From: Pilimelia terevasa
GTDB lineage: Bacteria > Actinomycetota > Actinomycetes > Mycobacteriales > Micromonosporaceae
Length of the DNA: 64,000 nucleotides
Direction of reading: 5' to 3'
NCBI RefSeq assembly: GCF_014647915.1
Contig: NZ_BMQC01000007.1
Coordinates: forward strand, 206,902-270,901
A program made the position numbers and the translations under genes. This document shows, in pieces, positions 19,484 through 28,654 of the stretch (its first letter is position 1; every line of letters begins with the position of its first letter). The notes under the pieces are model-generated. The model did no database searches. It saw only the letters and a program-made list of their open reading frames with translations, and was not told the DNA's origin.

Positions 19484-21040
19484 GTGGCGGCGATCAGCGA
19501 CGCGTCCGGCGCCGACCGCCGCCGCGCCGACCCGGCCGCGCGCGCCCGGCCGCGCCCGGACAGCCGCCACGACGGCGCGCTCCGGCTCCGGGGCCGCCCG
19601 TCGCGGGCGCCCGCCCGCGACGAACCCGCGGCGCCGACCTCACGCGGGGCGGGCGAACCCGCCCCGCGGCCGTCGGCCGCCGCCGAGCGGGAACGAGATG
19701 CCACCGTGACCACTGCGCCCACCGCCACCGCCGCGGGCGGGACCCCCGCCGACGCCCCGCGGCCGGGCGCCGCCGACGCCCGGCACCGCCCGGCCCCCGC
19801 GTCCGCGCGCCCCGGCGCCGAGGCCCACGTCGGCTGCGCCGCCGGCCCGGCGGACCCGCTGCGGGACCAGATCGACACCTGGCTCGCGGCCCGCGGCGAG
19901 GAGCTGGTCACGGTACGCCGGCACCTGCACGCCCACCCCGAGCTGTCGCACGCCGAGTTCGAGACGGCGGCGCTCGTCGCCCGGGAGCTGGCCGTCGCCG
20001 GCCTCACCCCGCGGCTGCTGCCCCGGGGCAACGGGGTGATCTGCGACATCGGCACCGGCGACCGGGTGGTCGCGCTGCGGGCCGACCTGGACGCCCTGCC
20101 GCTGCAGGACGTCAAGGACGTGCCGTACGCCTCGACCGTCGCCGACGTCACCCACGCCTGCGGCCACGACGTCCACACCACCGTCATGCTCGGGGTGGCG
20201 CAGGTGCTCGCGCGGGTCGCCGAGTCCGGCGGGCTGCCGGGCCGGGTGCGGATGCTGTTCCAGCCGGCCGAGGAGTGCATCCCCTCCGGCGCGCCCGACG
20301 TGATCGCCGCGGGCGCGCTGGAGGGCGTGTCGGCGGTGTACGCGCTGCACTGCGCCCCCCAGCTCACCGTCGGCACCGTCGGCGTCCGGTCCGGCCCGTT
20401 CACCGCGGCCGCGGACACCGTCGAGGTGACCCTGCGCGGCAAGGGCGGCCACACCGCCCGCCCGCACGTCACCGCCGACCTCGTCGGCGCGCTCGGCCGG
20501 GTCATCGTCGACGTGCCCGCGCTGCTCGGCCGCCGGGTCGACCCCCGGGCCGGCCTGTCGATGGTGTGGGGGACCGTCCGGGCCGGGGAGGCGTACAACG
20601 CCATTCCCGGCGTCGGGGTGGTCCGCGGCACGCTGCGGGTCCTCGGCCGGGAGGCGTGGCGCGGGGCGCCGCAGCTCCTGGAGGAGCTGGTCGAGGCGGC
20701 CGTCGCCGGCACCGGGGCGCGGGCCTCGGTCACCTACGTCCGCGGCGTGCCTCCGGTGATCAACGACCACCGGGCCAACGCGGTCATCGCCGCCGCGGCC
20801 GGGGCGGTCCTGGGCGCCGAGCGGGTGGTCGAGGCCGAGGTGAGCATGGGCGGCGAGGACTTCTCGTTCTACCTGGAGCACGTCCCCGGCGCCATGATCC
20901 GGCTCGGGACGGCGCAGCCGGGCAGCGAGGGCGCCCTGGACATCCACCAGCCGGGCTTCGACGTCGACGAACGGGCCATCGGCGTCGGCGTCCGGGTCAT
21001 GGTCCGCACGGCGGTCGCCGCGCTCCAGGACCCGCAGTAG
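19484..21040 (+). CDS. M20-family metal-dependent amidohydrolase with N-terminal extension
   Basis: This is a 518-residue zinc amidohydrolase. The hydrolase starts at about residue 125 (LRDQIDTWLAARGEELV). It has RRHLHAHPELSHAEFET, RADLDALPLQD, the metal motif ACGHDVHT, PAEECIPSGAPD, and the dimerisation segment RGKGGHTARPH. The family removes acyl or amino-acid groups from N-acylated substrates. The GTG at 19484 is preceded by GGAGGAGGT. This start adds about 120 Arg/Pro/Ala-rich residues with no recognisable domain. The in-frame GTG at 19706 would give a conventional length but has only a weak SD. Confidence 0.87.
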   Translation: MAAISDASGADRRRADPAARARPRPDSRHDGALRLRGRPSRAPARDEPAAPTSRGAGEPAPRPSAAAERERDATVTTAPTATAAGGTPADAPRPGAADARHRPAPASARPGAEAHVGCAAGPADPLRDQIDTWLAARGEELVTVRRHLHAHPELSHAEFETAALVARELAVAGLTPRLLPRGNGVICDIGTGDRVVALRADLDALPLQDVKDVPYASTVADVTHACGHDVHTTVMLGVAQVLARVAESGGLPGRVRMLFQPAEECIPSGAPDVIAAGALEGVSAVYALHCAPQLTVGTVGVRSGPFTAAADTVEVTLRGKGGHTARPHVTADLVGALGRVIVDVPALLGRRVDPRAGLSMVWGTVRAGEAYNAIPGVGVVRGTLRVLGREAWRGAPQLLEELVEAAVAGTGARASVTYVRGVPPVINDHRANAVIAAAAGAVLGAERVVEAEVSMGGEDFSFYLEHVPGAMIRLGTAQPGSEGALDIHQPGFDVDERAIGVGVRVMVRTAVAALQDPQ

Positions 21041-21052
21041 GCGCCCCGGAGT

Positions 21053-21958
21053 TCACTGTGGCGCGGCTGCGGCGGCCGGGCGGGCGCGGCGGCGACGCAG
21101 CCAGCGCGCGGTCAGCCAGGCCGGCCCGCCGAGCAGCAGCACCCACGGCGCGAGGAGCCCGAGCACGGCGGCCAGGACCCGCAGCGAGGACACCAGCGCC
21201 CGCCAGCCGGCCGCGAGCCCGCTGCCGAACCCCGGCTCCCGCGGCGCCGCCGCCGCGACGCCCGGCCCCCGGATCTCCAGGGTGACCGTGGACAGCGCGG
21301 TCCGGTCGGCGAGGCTCCGCTTGCGGGCCTGGAGCGAGGCCAGCTCCGCCTCGCGGCGGGCGAGTTCGCCCTCCAGCGACACCAGCTCGGCGACGGTCCT
21401 GGCCTGGGCGAGCATCGCCCGGGTCCGGTTCACGCTGGCCTGCTGGCTGGCGAGGCGGGCGTCGACGTCCACCACCTCCTCGGTGACGTCCTGGGTGCCG
21501 ATCTGCCGGCTCTCCTCCCGGCCCACGCCGGCGAGCTGGCCCAGCAGCGCCTCGAACCCGGCCGCCGGTACCCGCACCGTGAGCGTGGCCTGCGCCGCGC
21601 CGGTACCGCGGTCGCGCCGGTCCTCGCCCACGTAGCCGCCCGCCGCCTGGGTCAGCGCCACCGCCCGGGCCGCCGCCGTCTCCACGTCGCCGGCCCGGTC
21701 CACCCGGACCGCGAGCGTGCCCGTGCGGACGACGCTGCGCGTGTCGACGACCTTCGCCGCCGGCAGGCCGGCCGCCGCCGGCCGGCCTGCCGGCGCCGGT
21801 GCGCCCGCGGCCTCCCTGCGGTCCTCCTGCCCCATCGAGACGCCGCTGCCCGTGCGCTCGTCCGCGGCCCGCTCGACGGTGCAGCCGGCCGCCACCGCCA
21901 GCAGGGCCGCCCCGGCGGCGAGCGCCACCCCGTACCGCCGCGCCCGGAACCCGTCCAT
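21053..21958 (-). CDS. DUF4349 lipoprotein
   Basis: This is a 301-residue envelope protein. The signal peptide ends in a lipobox (LLAVAAGC, Cys at about 26), predicting lipid anchoring outside the membrane. The DUF4349 domain shows VRTGTLAVRVDRAGDVETA, a paired-strand region, then a coiled coil (TRAMLAQARTVAELVSLEGEL...LASLQARKRSL) and TALSTVTLEI. A TM helix (about 250-275) and a basic tail close the protein. The function of DUF4349 is not established. It is convergent with the M20 gene, with a 12 bp gap. Confidence 0.88.
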   Translation of the reverse strand: MDGFRARRYGVALAAGAALLAVAAGCTVERAADERTGSGVSMGQEDRREAAGAPAPAGRPAAAGLPAAKVVDTRSVVRTGTLAVRVDRAGDVETAAARAVALTQAAGGYVGEDRRDRGTGAAQATLTVRVPAAGFEALLGQLAGVGREESRQIGTQDVTEEVVDVDARLASQQASVNRTRAMLAQARTVAELVSLEGELARREAELASLQARKRSLADRTALSTVTLEIRGPGVAAAAPREPGFGSGLAAGWRALVSSLRVLAAVLGLLAPWVLLLGGPAWLTARWLRRRRARPAAAAAPQ

Positions 21959-22035
21959 CCGCCACCCCCGCGATAGGTCGATCCGACCCGGGTGGGACGC
22001 GCTACCCGGGGTCGCGGTTCCGGCACACTGGGCAT

Positions 22036-22953
22036 ATGCCGCCTGACGACGCGACGGCGGTGGACCCGCCGACCCTGGACGCGCTGTACCGCACCCCGCC
22101 CGACCGGTTCGTGGCCGCCCGGACCGCGGCCGCCGAGGCGGCCCGGGCGGCCGGGGACCGCGACGGCGCCCGCGCCCTGGCCGCGCTGCGCCGGCCCACC
22201 GTGCCCGCCTGGCTGGTCAACCTCCTGGCCCTGGCGGACCCGGCGGCGCTCGCCCCGCTGGACGCGCTGGCCGACGCCCTGCGCACGGCCAGCCGCGAGC
22301 GCGACGGCGCCCGGCTGCGCGCCCTCGCCGACGAGCGCCGCCAGGTGGTGGGGACGCTGCTGCGGCGGGTGGCGGCGCTGGCTCGCGCGGCGGGCGCCAC
22401 GCGGCCCGGGCCGGCGGTCCTCGCCGAGGTGGAGTCGACCCTGCACGCGGCGCTCGCCGACGGCGAGGTGGCCGCGCTGGTGCGGGCCGGCCGGCTGACC
22501 CGGCCGGCGGCGTACTCCGGCTTCGCCGACGCACCCCGCCGCGGCCTGCACGTCGTCCCGCCGCCTCCCGCCACCCGGAACACCACCGGGCCGCGCGACG
22601 AGGCGCCGACCGCACCCGCGACAACCGCACCCGCGACGACGCCATCCGCCGGGACCGCCCCGCGGGACGGGACCGCACCGGCAGACCCGACTCCACCAGC
22701 GGACCCGGCCACACCCGCGGGCAGAGTGGCGGGTGACCCCGTCGCCTACCGGGCCGCGCTCGACGCCCTCGTGGCCGCCCGCGCCGCGGAGGAGGAGGCC
22801 GGGGAGGCGCTGGCCGGCATCGACGAGGCGCTGGCGGCACAGCGACGGGAGGCCGAGCGGCTCCAGCGCGCACGGCTCGCCGCCGTTGCCCGCCGCGACG
22901 CCGCCCGGCGCACCCGCCGCGCCGCCCAGCAGACCCTCGCCGGCCTGGACTGA
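22036..22953 (+). CDS. Alanine-rich helical protein of unknown function
   Basis: This is a 305-residue protein. Its N-terminal ~165 residues are helical (ALYRTPPDRFVAARTAAAEAAR, LRRPTVPAWLVNLLAL). A Thr/Pro/Ala linker follows (about 180-235), then a C-terminal coiled coil rich in Ala, Arg and Glu. The recurring actinobacterial pattern 'PxxFvaaRtaaa' then 'kPtvaAWlvN' suggests a conserved hypothetical family with no known role. CACACT (22024-22029) ends 6 nt before the ATG and there is no SD, so the mRNA is probably leaderless. It is divergent from the DUF4349 gene. Confidence 0.8.
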   Translation: MPPDDATAVDPPTLDALYRTPPDRFVAARTAAAEAARAAGDRDGARALAALRRPTVPAWLVNLLALADPAALAPLDALADALRTASRERDGARLRALADERRQVVGTLLRRVAALARAAGATRPGPAVLAEVESTLHAALADGEVAALVRAGRLTRPAAYSGFADAPRRGLHVVPPPPATRNTTGPRDEAPTAPATTAPATTPSAGTAPRDGTAPADPTPPADPATPAGRVAGDPVAYRAALDALVAARAAEEEAGEALAGIDEALAAQRREAERLQRARLAAVARRDAARRTRRAAQQTLAGLD

Positions 22954-23068
22954 CCGCCGCCGCGGCGGTACCGGACCGTGCCGCCGACACCACACCCTGT
23001 TGCGAGGACCACACTTTCGGCCGTCCGTCCAGATCAGCCGTCGTGAGTGGAGCGGGCACAATCGGCGG

Positions 23069-23821
23069 GTGACCCCCGAACACGCGGCCGCCGTCAGCCG
23101 GTCCGCCGTCCACTACCTCGGTGACGCGTTCACCGAGTGCCCGGTCACGGTCCGGCACGCGCAGCAGCGGGGGCTCAGCGGGTGGTCGTACCACGTGGCC
23201 AGCCGCGCGGGCGTCCTCGGCTACGTCTCCACCGCCACCGTGACGGCGGCCCTCGGGATGCTCGGCCCCGAACTGGTCCGCGACGCGTGGGAGTACGCGC
23301 GCCGGCTCCTGCCGCCCACCGAGATCGCCGCCCAGCGGGCGGCGGAGTGCTGCCGCTGGGGTACGGCCCAACTGGACCGCTTCCCGGCCGTCAACCGGCT
23401 GGTGGGCCTGACCGGCCGGATGCTGGCCGCGGCCGACGCCACGGCGATGCCGCTGTTCGCCGCCTGGCGGGCGCTGCCGAGCCCCGACGTGACGCCGGGG
23501 GCGCGGGCCGCCACCCACCTGCACCTGCTGCGGGAGCACCGGCGGGCGGCGTACCTCATCGCGGTCCGGGCCGGCGGCCTGACCCCGGTGGAGGCGCTGG
23601 TGGCCGGACCGGAGGGCGAGGCGGCGGCCGCGGCGTGCGGCTGGGCCGGGCCGTACCCGCGGGTGGGCCCGCTGCTGCGCCGCCGGATGTGGACCGAGGC
23701 GGTCACCGACCGGCTGGCGGGCCAGCCCTTCACCGCACTGAGCCCGGCCGAGCGGGCCGAGCTGGTCGACCTCCTGGACGAGGCCGCCGCCGGGCACTTC
23801 GACACGCCCGCCTCCCCCTGA
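23069..23821 (+). CDS. SCO6745-family protein
   Basis: This 250-residue protein resembles the actinobacterial SCO6745 family. It has ATVTAALGMLGPELVRDAW, PLFAAWRALPSPDVTPGARAA, HLLREHRRAAYLIAVRAGGL and RRRMWTEAVTDRLAG. The C-terminal part, with a helix-turn-helix look, reads LSPAERAELVDLLDEAAAGHF. The family is common in actinomycetes, and its biochemical role is unclear. CACAAT (23057-23062) is 6 nt before GTG 23069 without an SD. Confidence 0.78.
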   Translation: MTPEHAAAVSRSAVHYLGDAFTECPVTVRHAQQRGLSGWSYHVASRAGVLGYVSTATVTAALGMLGPELVRDAWEYARRLLPPTEIAAQRAAECCRWGTAQLDRFPAVNRLVGLTGRMLAAADATAMPLFAAWRALPSPDVTPGARAATHLHLLREHRRAAYLIAVRAGGLTPVEALVAGPEGEAAAAACGWAGPYPRVGPLLRRRMWTEAVTDRLAGQPFTALSPAERAELVDLLDEAAAGHFDTPASP

Positions 23822-23964
23822 CGGCGCCGCCGCGTCCGGCGAGCCGCCCGCACGCCGCGTAGGCAGCCGTTGCCGGGCGAGGAGTCGCAGGGGTGGGCGG
23901 GCAACGCGGGCGGCGGTGCGTAAAACCCGGGGACAGCCGGCGGAGCGGCGGGTTCAATGGCGGC

Positions 23965-24912
23965 ATGGAGCTGCCCGCCGACTGGACCCTGACCCGCCCC
24001 GCCGACGCCGACGTCGCGGCGCTCACCGCGCTCGTGCGGGCCAGCGACGTGGCCGCCCTCGGCTACCCCGACTCGGGGGAGGACGACGTGGTCGAGGCGC
24101 TCGCGGGCACGCACACGACCCCCGCCCGCGACCACTGGCTGGTGCGGGACCCGGCCGGCGCCGTCCTGGGCTGGGCGTACCTGGACAGCCGGCAGGGCGG
24201 CGCCCGGGAGACCGCCGAGGTGTTCGTGCTGCCCGGCCGGGGCGAGCCGGCGATCGGCCCGCTGCTCGACCTCCTGCTCCGGCGGGCCGGCGAGCGCGCC
24301 GCGGCCGCCGGCCGCCCGGCCACCACCCTGCGCGCCTGGGCAATCCCGACCGAGGCGGCGTACCTGGCGGGCCTGCGCGAGGCCGGCTTCGCCGAGGTCA
24401 AGCGGTACGCCCGGATGCGCGGCCCGCTCGACCCGCTGCCGGCGGTGTCGGCCCCGGGGGTGGCGGTCCGCCCGGTGCGCGAGGGCGACGAGGCCGACCT
24501 GCGGGAGTTCCAGGCGGTGCTGGACGAGGCGTTCCGCGACACCGAGGACTACGAGCCGGAGTCGTACGGGGACTGGCGGCGCCGGATCGCGGCCCTGCCG
24601 CGGATCGACTGGGATGAGTGGCTGGTCGCCGAGTGCGGCGGCGCGGTCGCGGGCGTGCTCCAGTCGGCTCCGCCGGGTGCCGACGCCGAGGGCTGGGTGC
24701 GCAACCTCGCGGTCCGCGGGCCGTACCGGGGGCGGGGCGTGGCCAAGGCCCTGCTGGCCGCGGCGTTCGCCGTCTACGCGGCCAAGGGCCGCACCCACGT
24801 CGGCCTCGGCGTCGACCTGACGAACCCGACCGAGCCGTACCGGCTGTACCGGGCGGTCGGCATGAGCCCGGCCTACGAGGCCGTGGCGATGCAACGGGAG
24901 GTGAGCACCTGA
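23965..24912 (+). CDS. Tandem GNAT N-acetyltransferase
   Basis: This 315-residue protein has two GNAT folds in series, as in mycothiol synthase. The N-terminal copy (about 5-150) is diverged. The C-terminal copy (about 160-310) keeps the acetyl-CoA pyrophosphate loop VRGPYRGRGVAKALLAAAF and NPTEPYRLYRAVGMSP. An aminoacyl, aminoglycoside or small-molecule amine acceptor is possible, and the sequence does not decide. The ATG follows TTCAAT (23953-23958) by 6 nt without an SD. Confidence 0.87.
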   Translation: MELPADWTLTRPADADVAALTALVRASDVAALGYPDSGEDDVVEALAGTHTTPARDHWLVRDPAGAVLGWAYLDSRQGGARETAEVFVLPGRGEPAIGPLLDLLLRRAGERAAAAGRPATTLRAWAIPTEAAYLAGLREAGFAEVKRYARMRGPLDPLPAVSAPGVAVRPVREGDEADLREFQAVLDEAFRDTEDYEPESYGDWRRRIAALPRIDWDEWLVAECGGAVAGVLQSAPPGADAEGWVRNLAVRGPYRGRGVAKALLAAAFAVYAAKGRTHVGLGVDLTNPTEPYRLYRAVGMSPAYEAVAMQREVST

Positions 24913-24919
24913 CGACGTA

Positions 24920-24925
24920 TTGACA
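24920..24925 (+). promoter_or_regulatory. -35 hexamer TTGACA upstream of the 983-residue protein gene
   Basis: This is a perfect -35 hexamer. TGAATG lies 18 bp downstream and TACAGA 29 bp downstream, so the matching -10 is ambiguous. A short leader to the TTG at 25039 would result. Confidence 0.4.
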
Positions 24926-25038
24926 CCGCCGGGCCCGCTGACCTGAATGGACGGTACAGACTGGCCGCTCGGTGGAGGGACGCCCCGCGGCCGCCTCGTT
25001 AGCCACTGCGAGTCTGTGTCGAGAGGCGGGAGCTTCCC

Positions 25039-27990
25039 TTGCTGTCCAGACCACGACCGCACGAGTACCACCTCCGCGCGGGCAGCCGCGGCGCCTGGGA
25101 CCTGGACCCGGGACTCGACGACAGCCTGGTGTTCGCGGGCGTCGCCAACCTGGTCGACCAGATCGACCGCCTGACCCTGCGGCCGTACCTGTTCTGGCGC
25201 AGCCGGATGATGCCGATCCTGGTGCTGCGCCACCCGCCCGAGCGGCACTCGCCCCTGCCGGGGCTCCGCAGGCGGTTCGCCGCCGCGGGCAACGCGGTCC
25301 CCTACGCCCACCCGGCCGGCCCGGCGCCGCGCGCACCGGCCGACACCGGGCTGCCGGGGCTGATCGAGCTGCTCGACAGCCTCGTCACCCGCTGGCGGAC
25401 CACCTCCAAGGGCAGGATGGCGTTCAGCCACTACGAGTACGGCCGGAAGCTGGTCACGTCGTCCGCGGACGTGTCGGTCGGCGCCGCCGACGCCGTCGCC
25501 GAGAACCCGCTGTTCCAGCAGTTCGTCACCCACGCGCTGCCGCGCGGCCTCACCGTGGACAACCTGGCGCCGGTCCGCGACCAGTTCCCGTGGTGGCTGA
25601 ACCTGGTCATCAGCGGCGTGAGCCCCTCGCTCAACTCGTGGGCGTTCCGGCACTGGCGGGTCGCCCGGTGGTTCTCCCACCACCAGTTCTCCGACGCCCC
25701 CGAACGGCTGGCGGCCGGCCCGCCCGACGCCGAACCCCGGCACCTGCTCGGCCGGCCGACCGCGGAGGGCTCGCTCGCCCAACTCCTGGTCGACGCGCTG
25801 CTGCACGACATCCGGCGGGCGTACCGGCCGCGCCCGGTCCGCGGGCGGCCGTCGCGCTACCCGGTGGCGCTGCTGGATCTGGGGGTGCCCCAGCAGCGCC
25901 GGCTGGTGGAGCTGATCGAGGCGTCGCGCCGGTCGGTCACGCCGCCGCCGGGGCGGCACGGCCGGCTGGAGTGGCACCCGGACCCGCTGCTGGTGCTGGC
26001 CGCCGAGCGCGTCCCCGGCGACCGCCCGGCCGCCGGCTGGCACGCGCCCGACAACATCGAGAACCTGTTCGTCTCGTGGCTCAACGGCTGGGCCACCCCC
26101 GGGCTCACCAACTCGTGGCGCCTCGTGGTCGACCTGCCGGGCGCCGGGGTCGGCGACGGCCGGGAACTGCGCCGCAAGGGGCTGCCCTACCGGCGGCGCC
26201 GGCTGACGACCGCGCTGCTCGCCCTGGCGCTTGCCGCCGGTGGCGCCTCGTGGGCGAAGGCCAACGTCGACGGGTGCGCGGAGAACTGGCTGGCACCCAG
26301 TCTGGGCACGACGCTGAGCAAGGTGGACAGCAACGAGTGCGTGGGCCTCAGCGACGACCTCTCCCGCTTCAAGCCGGCCCGGTCGGCGTCGGCGGCCGAC
26401 GCCGCGATGAGGCCGTGGAAGGAGGTGGTCGCCCTGATCCAGCGGCACAACGACCACGCCCTGACGTACAAGCCCGAGAGCTACGTCACGATCGCGTACT
26501 TCGGCAGCCTCACCGCCGACTCGGCGCAGCAGGAGTCGACCCGGCAGACGCTGGAGGAGCTGCGCGGGCTGGCGCTGGCCCAGCAGCGGGCCCGCGACCG
26601 CGCCCGGCCGATGCGGATCGTCCTGGCCAACGTCGGCCAGAACTCGGCGATCGCCCCGGCGATCGCCGAGCTGATCGTCGACGTCGCCGACCGCGAACGG
26701 ATCATGGCGGTCGTCGGGCTGGGCCTGTCCAGCACCCCGATGCTGGAGGCCCGCGACATCCTCCTGCGCGCCTCGATACCCACGGTGGCCACGGTCACCT
26801 CCGCGTCGGCCTTCGCCAGGGCCCGCCCGAACGCGTACCAGATCGGGCCGTCGAACGCCCGCTTCGCCCAGGTTCTCGGGTCGTACCTCGGCGCGACCAC
26901 GGCGCCCGCCGCGGGGCCGCCGCGGACCGTGCGCATCGTGCACTCGGCCGCCCGCGACGACAACTACTCGGCCGACCTCGCCGCCAAGACGGCGGAGGCG
27001 CTGGCCGCGGTCCGGGACGACGGCCGGGCCCGGTTCGAGGTCAGCCAGGACTCCTACCTGACCCGCCGGGACCTGACGGACGCGGCGACCAAGAGCTGCG
27101 ACCGGGACTTCGTCATCTACACCGGCCGCGACAGTTGGAACGGCGAGACCGACCTGTTCAAGGCGTTCCTCGACGGACTCGACGCGAAGTGCCCCGTGAA
27201 GGTGATCGCCGGTGACTCGATCTCCAACTACGTACTCCAGCACGACGGCGGCGGCGGCGCCTCCCGGATCCCGCGCACCTTCGACTTCCTCACCATGTCC
27301 ACGAGCAAGACCCGTGCCGGCAGCGCGCTGGAGTTCGAGGCCGCCTACCTCGACGCCTTCCCCGACCGGGACAGGGACCCGCAGCGGGCGCGGTTCCGGC
27401 TGCACGACGGGCTGGCGATGCTCGCCTACGACGCCGGGATGCTGGTCACGGCGGCCGCGGAGCAGGTCGGGGGATGCCAGCCGTGGGAGGAGTGCGGCGA
27501 CCCCGGGCCGCGCGACAGCTACGCCTCCTGGCAGCAGTGGGCCGGGGTGCGCTGGTTCGTCGCCCGGTTCGCGTCGCGGTCGCCGCGGTGGCGCCACCAG
27601 GTCCGGGTGCGGCTCGCCGAGCTGGGGGCCGAGGGATTCGCCGAGGGCGCCACGGGGCGCCTGCTGTACCGGGGAAGCCCCGAGCCGGTGGGCAAGTTCA
27701 CCCACCTCCTGGCCGTACACCCGCTGGAGGGGCGGCACCGGTTGGAGCTGGTGTTCTCCTGCGGGCCGCGCGGGGACTTCGCCGTCAGGACCGACGGTGA
27801 GGCCAGCAGGGCGCGCCTGGACGCCGTGCTGCGGGCGGAGTCCAGGCGGCGCCCCGAGAAGGTGCCGGCCGCGCTCCCGGCGGCGGGCGACGAGCCGGCC
27901 GTCAAGGTCACGGAGGTGATCACCCAGCCCGGCGTCGACACGGCCGAGCCGTGTATGCGCTTCGCCCCGGCCGGCGCCGCCGGCCGGTGA
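25039..27990 (+). CDS. One-TM protein: cytosolic domain plus periplasmic-binding-protein-like ectodomain
   Basis: This is a 983-residue protein starting at TTG 25039 (GGGAG at about 25028-25032; an in-frame TAG at 25000 excludes a longer start). Residues 1-385 are predicted cytosolic and begin with a segment that looks like a degenerate P-loop NTPase strand (RMMPILVLRHPPERHSPLPGL, lacking GK[ST]). One TM helix lies at about 388-406. Residues about 480-820 look like a type 1 periplasmic binding domain, as in branched-chain amino acid receptors. Examples are VTIAYFGSLTADSA, MRIVLANVGQNSAIAPAI, VVGLGLSSTPMLEARDILL, ASIPTVATVTSAS and VRIVHSAARDDNYSADLA. No transporter genes accompany it. I infer a ligand-sensing receptor. 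Confidence 0.72.
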   Translation: MLSRPRPHEYHLRAGSRGAWDLDPGLDDSLVFAGVANLVDQIDRLTLRPYLFWRSRMMPILVLRHPPERHSPLPGLRRRFAAAGNAVPYAHPAGPAPRAPADTGLPGLIELLDSLVTRWRTTSKGRMAFSHYEYGRKLVTSSADVSVGAADAVAENPLFQQFVTHALPRGLTVDNLAPVRDQFPWWLNLVISGVSPSLNSWAFRHWRVARWFSHHQFSDAPERLAAGPPDAEPRHLLGRPTAEGSLAQLLVDALLHDIRRAYRPRPVRGRPSRYPVALLDLGVPQQRRLVELIEASRRSVTPPPGRHGRLEWHPDPLLVLAAERVPGDRPAAGWHAPDNIENLFVSWLNGWATPGLTNSWRLVVDLPGAGVGDGRELRRKGLPYRRRRLTTALLALALAAGGASWAKANVDGCAENWLAPSLGTTLSKVDSNECVGLSDDLSRFKPARSASAADAAMRPWKEVVALIQRHNDHALTYKPESYVTIAYFGSLTADSAQQESTRQTLEELRGLALAQQRARDRARPMRIVLANVGQNSAIAPAIAELIVDVADRERIMAVVGLGLSSTPMLEARDILLRASIPTVATVTSASAFARARPNAYQIGPSNARFAQVLGSYLGATTAPAAGPPRTVRIVHSAARDDNYSADLAAKTAEALAAVRDDGRARFEVSQDSYLTRRDLTDAATKSCDRDFVIYTGRDSWNGETDLFKAFLDGLDAKCPVKVIAGDSISNYVLQHDGGGGASRIPRTFDFLTMSTSKTRAGSALEFEAAYLDAFPDRDRDPQRARFRLHDGLAMLAYDAGMLVTAAAEQVGGCQPWEECGDPGPRDSYASWQQWAGVRWFVARFASRSPRWRHQVRVRLAELGAEGFAEGATGRLLYRGSPEPVGKFTHLLAVHPLEGRHRLELVFSCGPRGDFAVRTDGEASRARLDAVLRAESRRRPEKVPAALPAAGDEPAVKVTEVITQPGVDTAEPCMRFAPAGAAGR

Positions 27991-27997
27991 GGGCGGC

Positions 27998-28453
27998 TCA
28001 GGGGGTGGGCGTGCTGCTCGGGCGGGCGCGCAGGGCGGCCACGTAGTCGTCGGGCGCGCCCGCCTTCTCGGCGGCGTTGGCGACCTCCGACAGGTACCAC
28101 GCGGTGGGCAGCCCGCCCTCGTACCCCTCGAACACGTACACCCAGACCGACTGGTCGCCGTCGAGCGTGGCGACCCGCACGGTGAGCTTGCGGTACGCCC
28201 CCGCGGAGACGCCCTCGATCTCGTCGAGCTGGGCGGCGTCCCACGGGTGGACGTCGTACAGGGCGACGAACACGCGGTCGCCCGGCGACTCGACCACCGT
28301 GGTGACCGCGCCCTCCCAGCCCATCTCGCCGTCCCCGGCGAAGGTCAGGCGCCAGCCGTCCAGCCAGCCGATCCCGACCATGGGGGAGTGCGGACAGTAC
28401 GCGCGCATTCGCGCGGGGTCCAGGTTTGAGCCGTAGGCGGCGTACAGGCGCAC
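27998..28453 (-). CDS. Gamma-glutamylcyclotransferase-like protein
   Basis: This 151-residue AIG2/GGCT-fold protein has the diagnostic N-terminal LYAAYGSNLDPARM. It also has GWRLTFAG, the catalytic-site region VFVALYDVHPWDAAQLDEIEGV (Glu in LDEIEG), and VWVYVFEGYEGGLPTAWYL. The family forms 5-oxoproline from gamma-glutamyl amines or amino acids. GTG 28453 is 7 nt after TATCGT on the minus strand (28461-28466), without an SD. It is convergent with the 983-residue protein gene, with a 7 bp gap. Confidence 0.88.
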   Translation of the reverse strand: MRLYAAYGSNLDPARMRAYCPHSPMVGIGWLDGWRLTFAGDGEMGWEGAVTTVVESPGDRVFVALYDVHPWDAAQLDEIEGVSAGAYRKLTVRVATLDGDQSVWVYVFEGYEGGLPTAWYLSEVANAAEKAGAPDDYVAALRARPSSTPTP

Positions 28454-28530
28454 GCAAGTGACGATAGCTCGCTGGAGGGGCTCGGGAGAAGTAAGAGACA
28501 ATGGGTTCGCGCGTGTCGACTGCCGAAGGC

Positions 28531-28600
28531 CGGGAATCCGGCGGGGGGCGGGCCGGGAATCCCGCTGGGGCGGTCGGGAATCCGGCGGGGCGGGCCGGCG
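28531..28600. repeat. Three short GC-rich repeats upstream of the quinone reductase gene
   Basis: CGGGAATCC recurs at 28531, 28554 and 28575, each followed by GC-rich sequence. The repeats occupy the region between the divergent cyclotransferase and flavoprotein genes. Their role is not known. Confidence 0.5.
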
Positions 28601-28654
28601 CCGTCGGCGGCGGGCGTGGCACCGGCGGCGGTCGCCGGTGCGGGAGGAGTAGGC

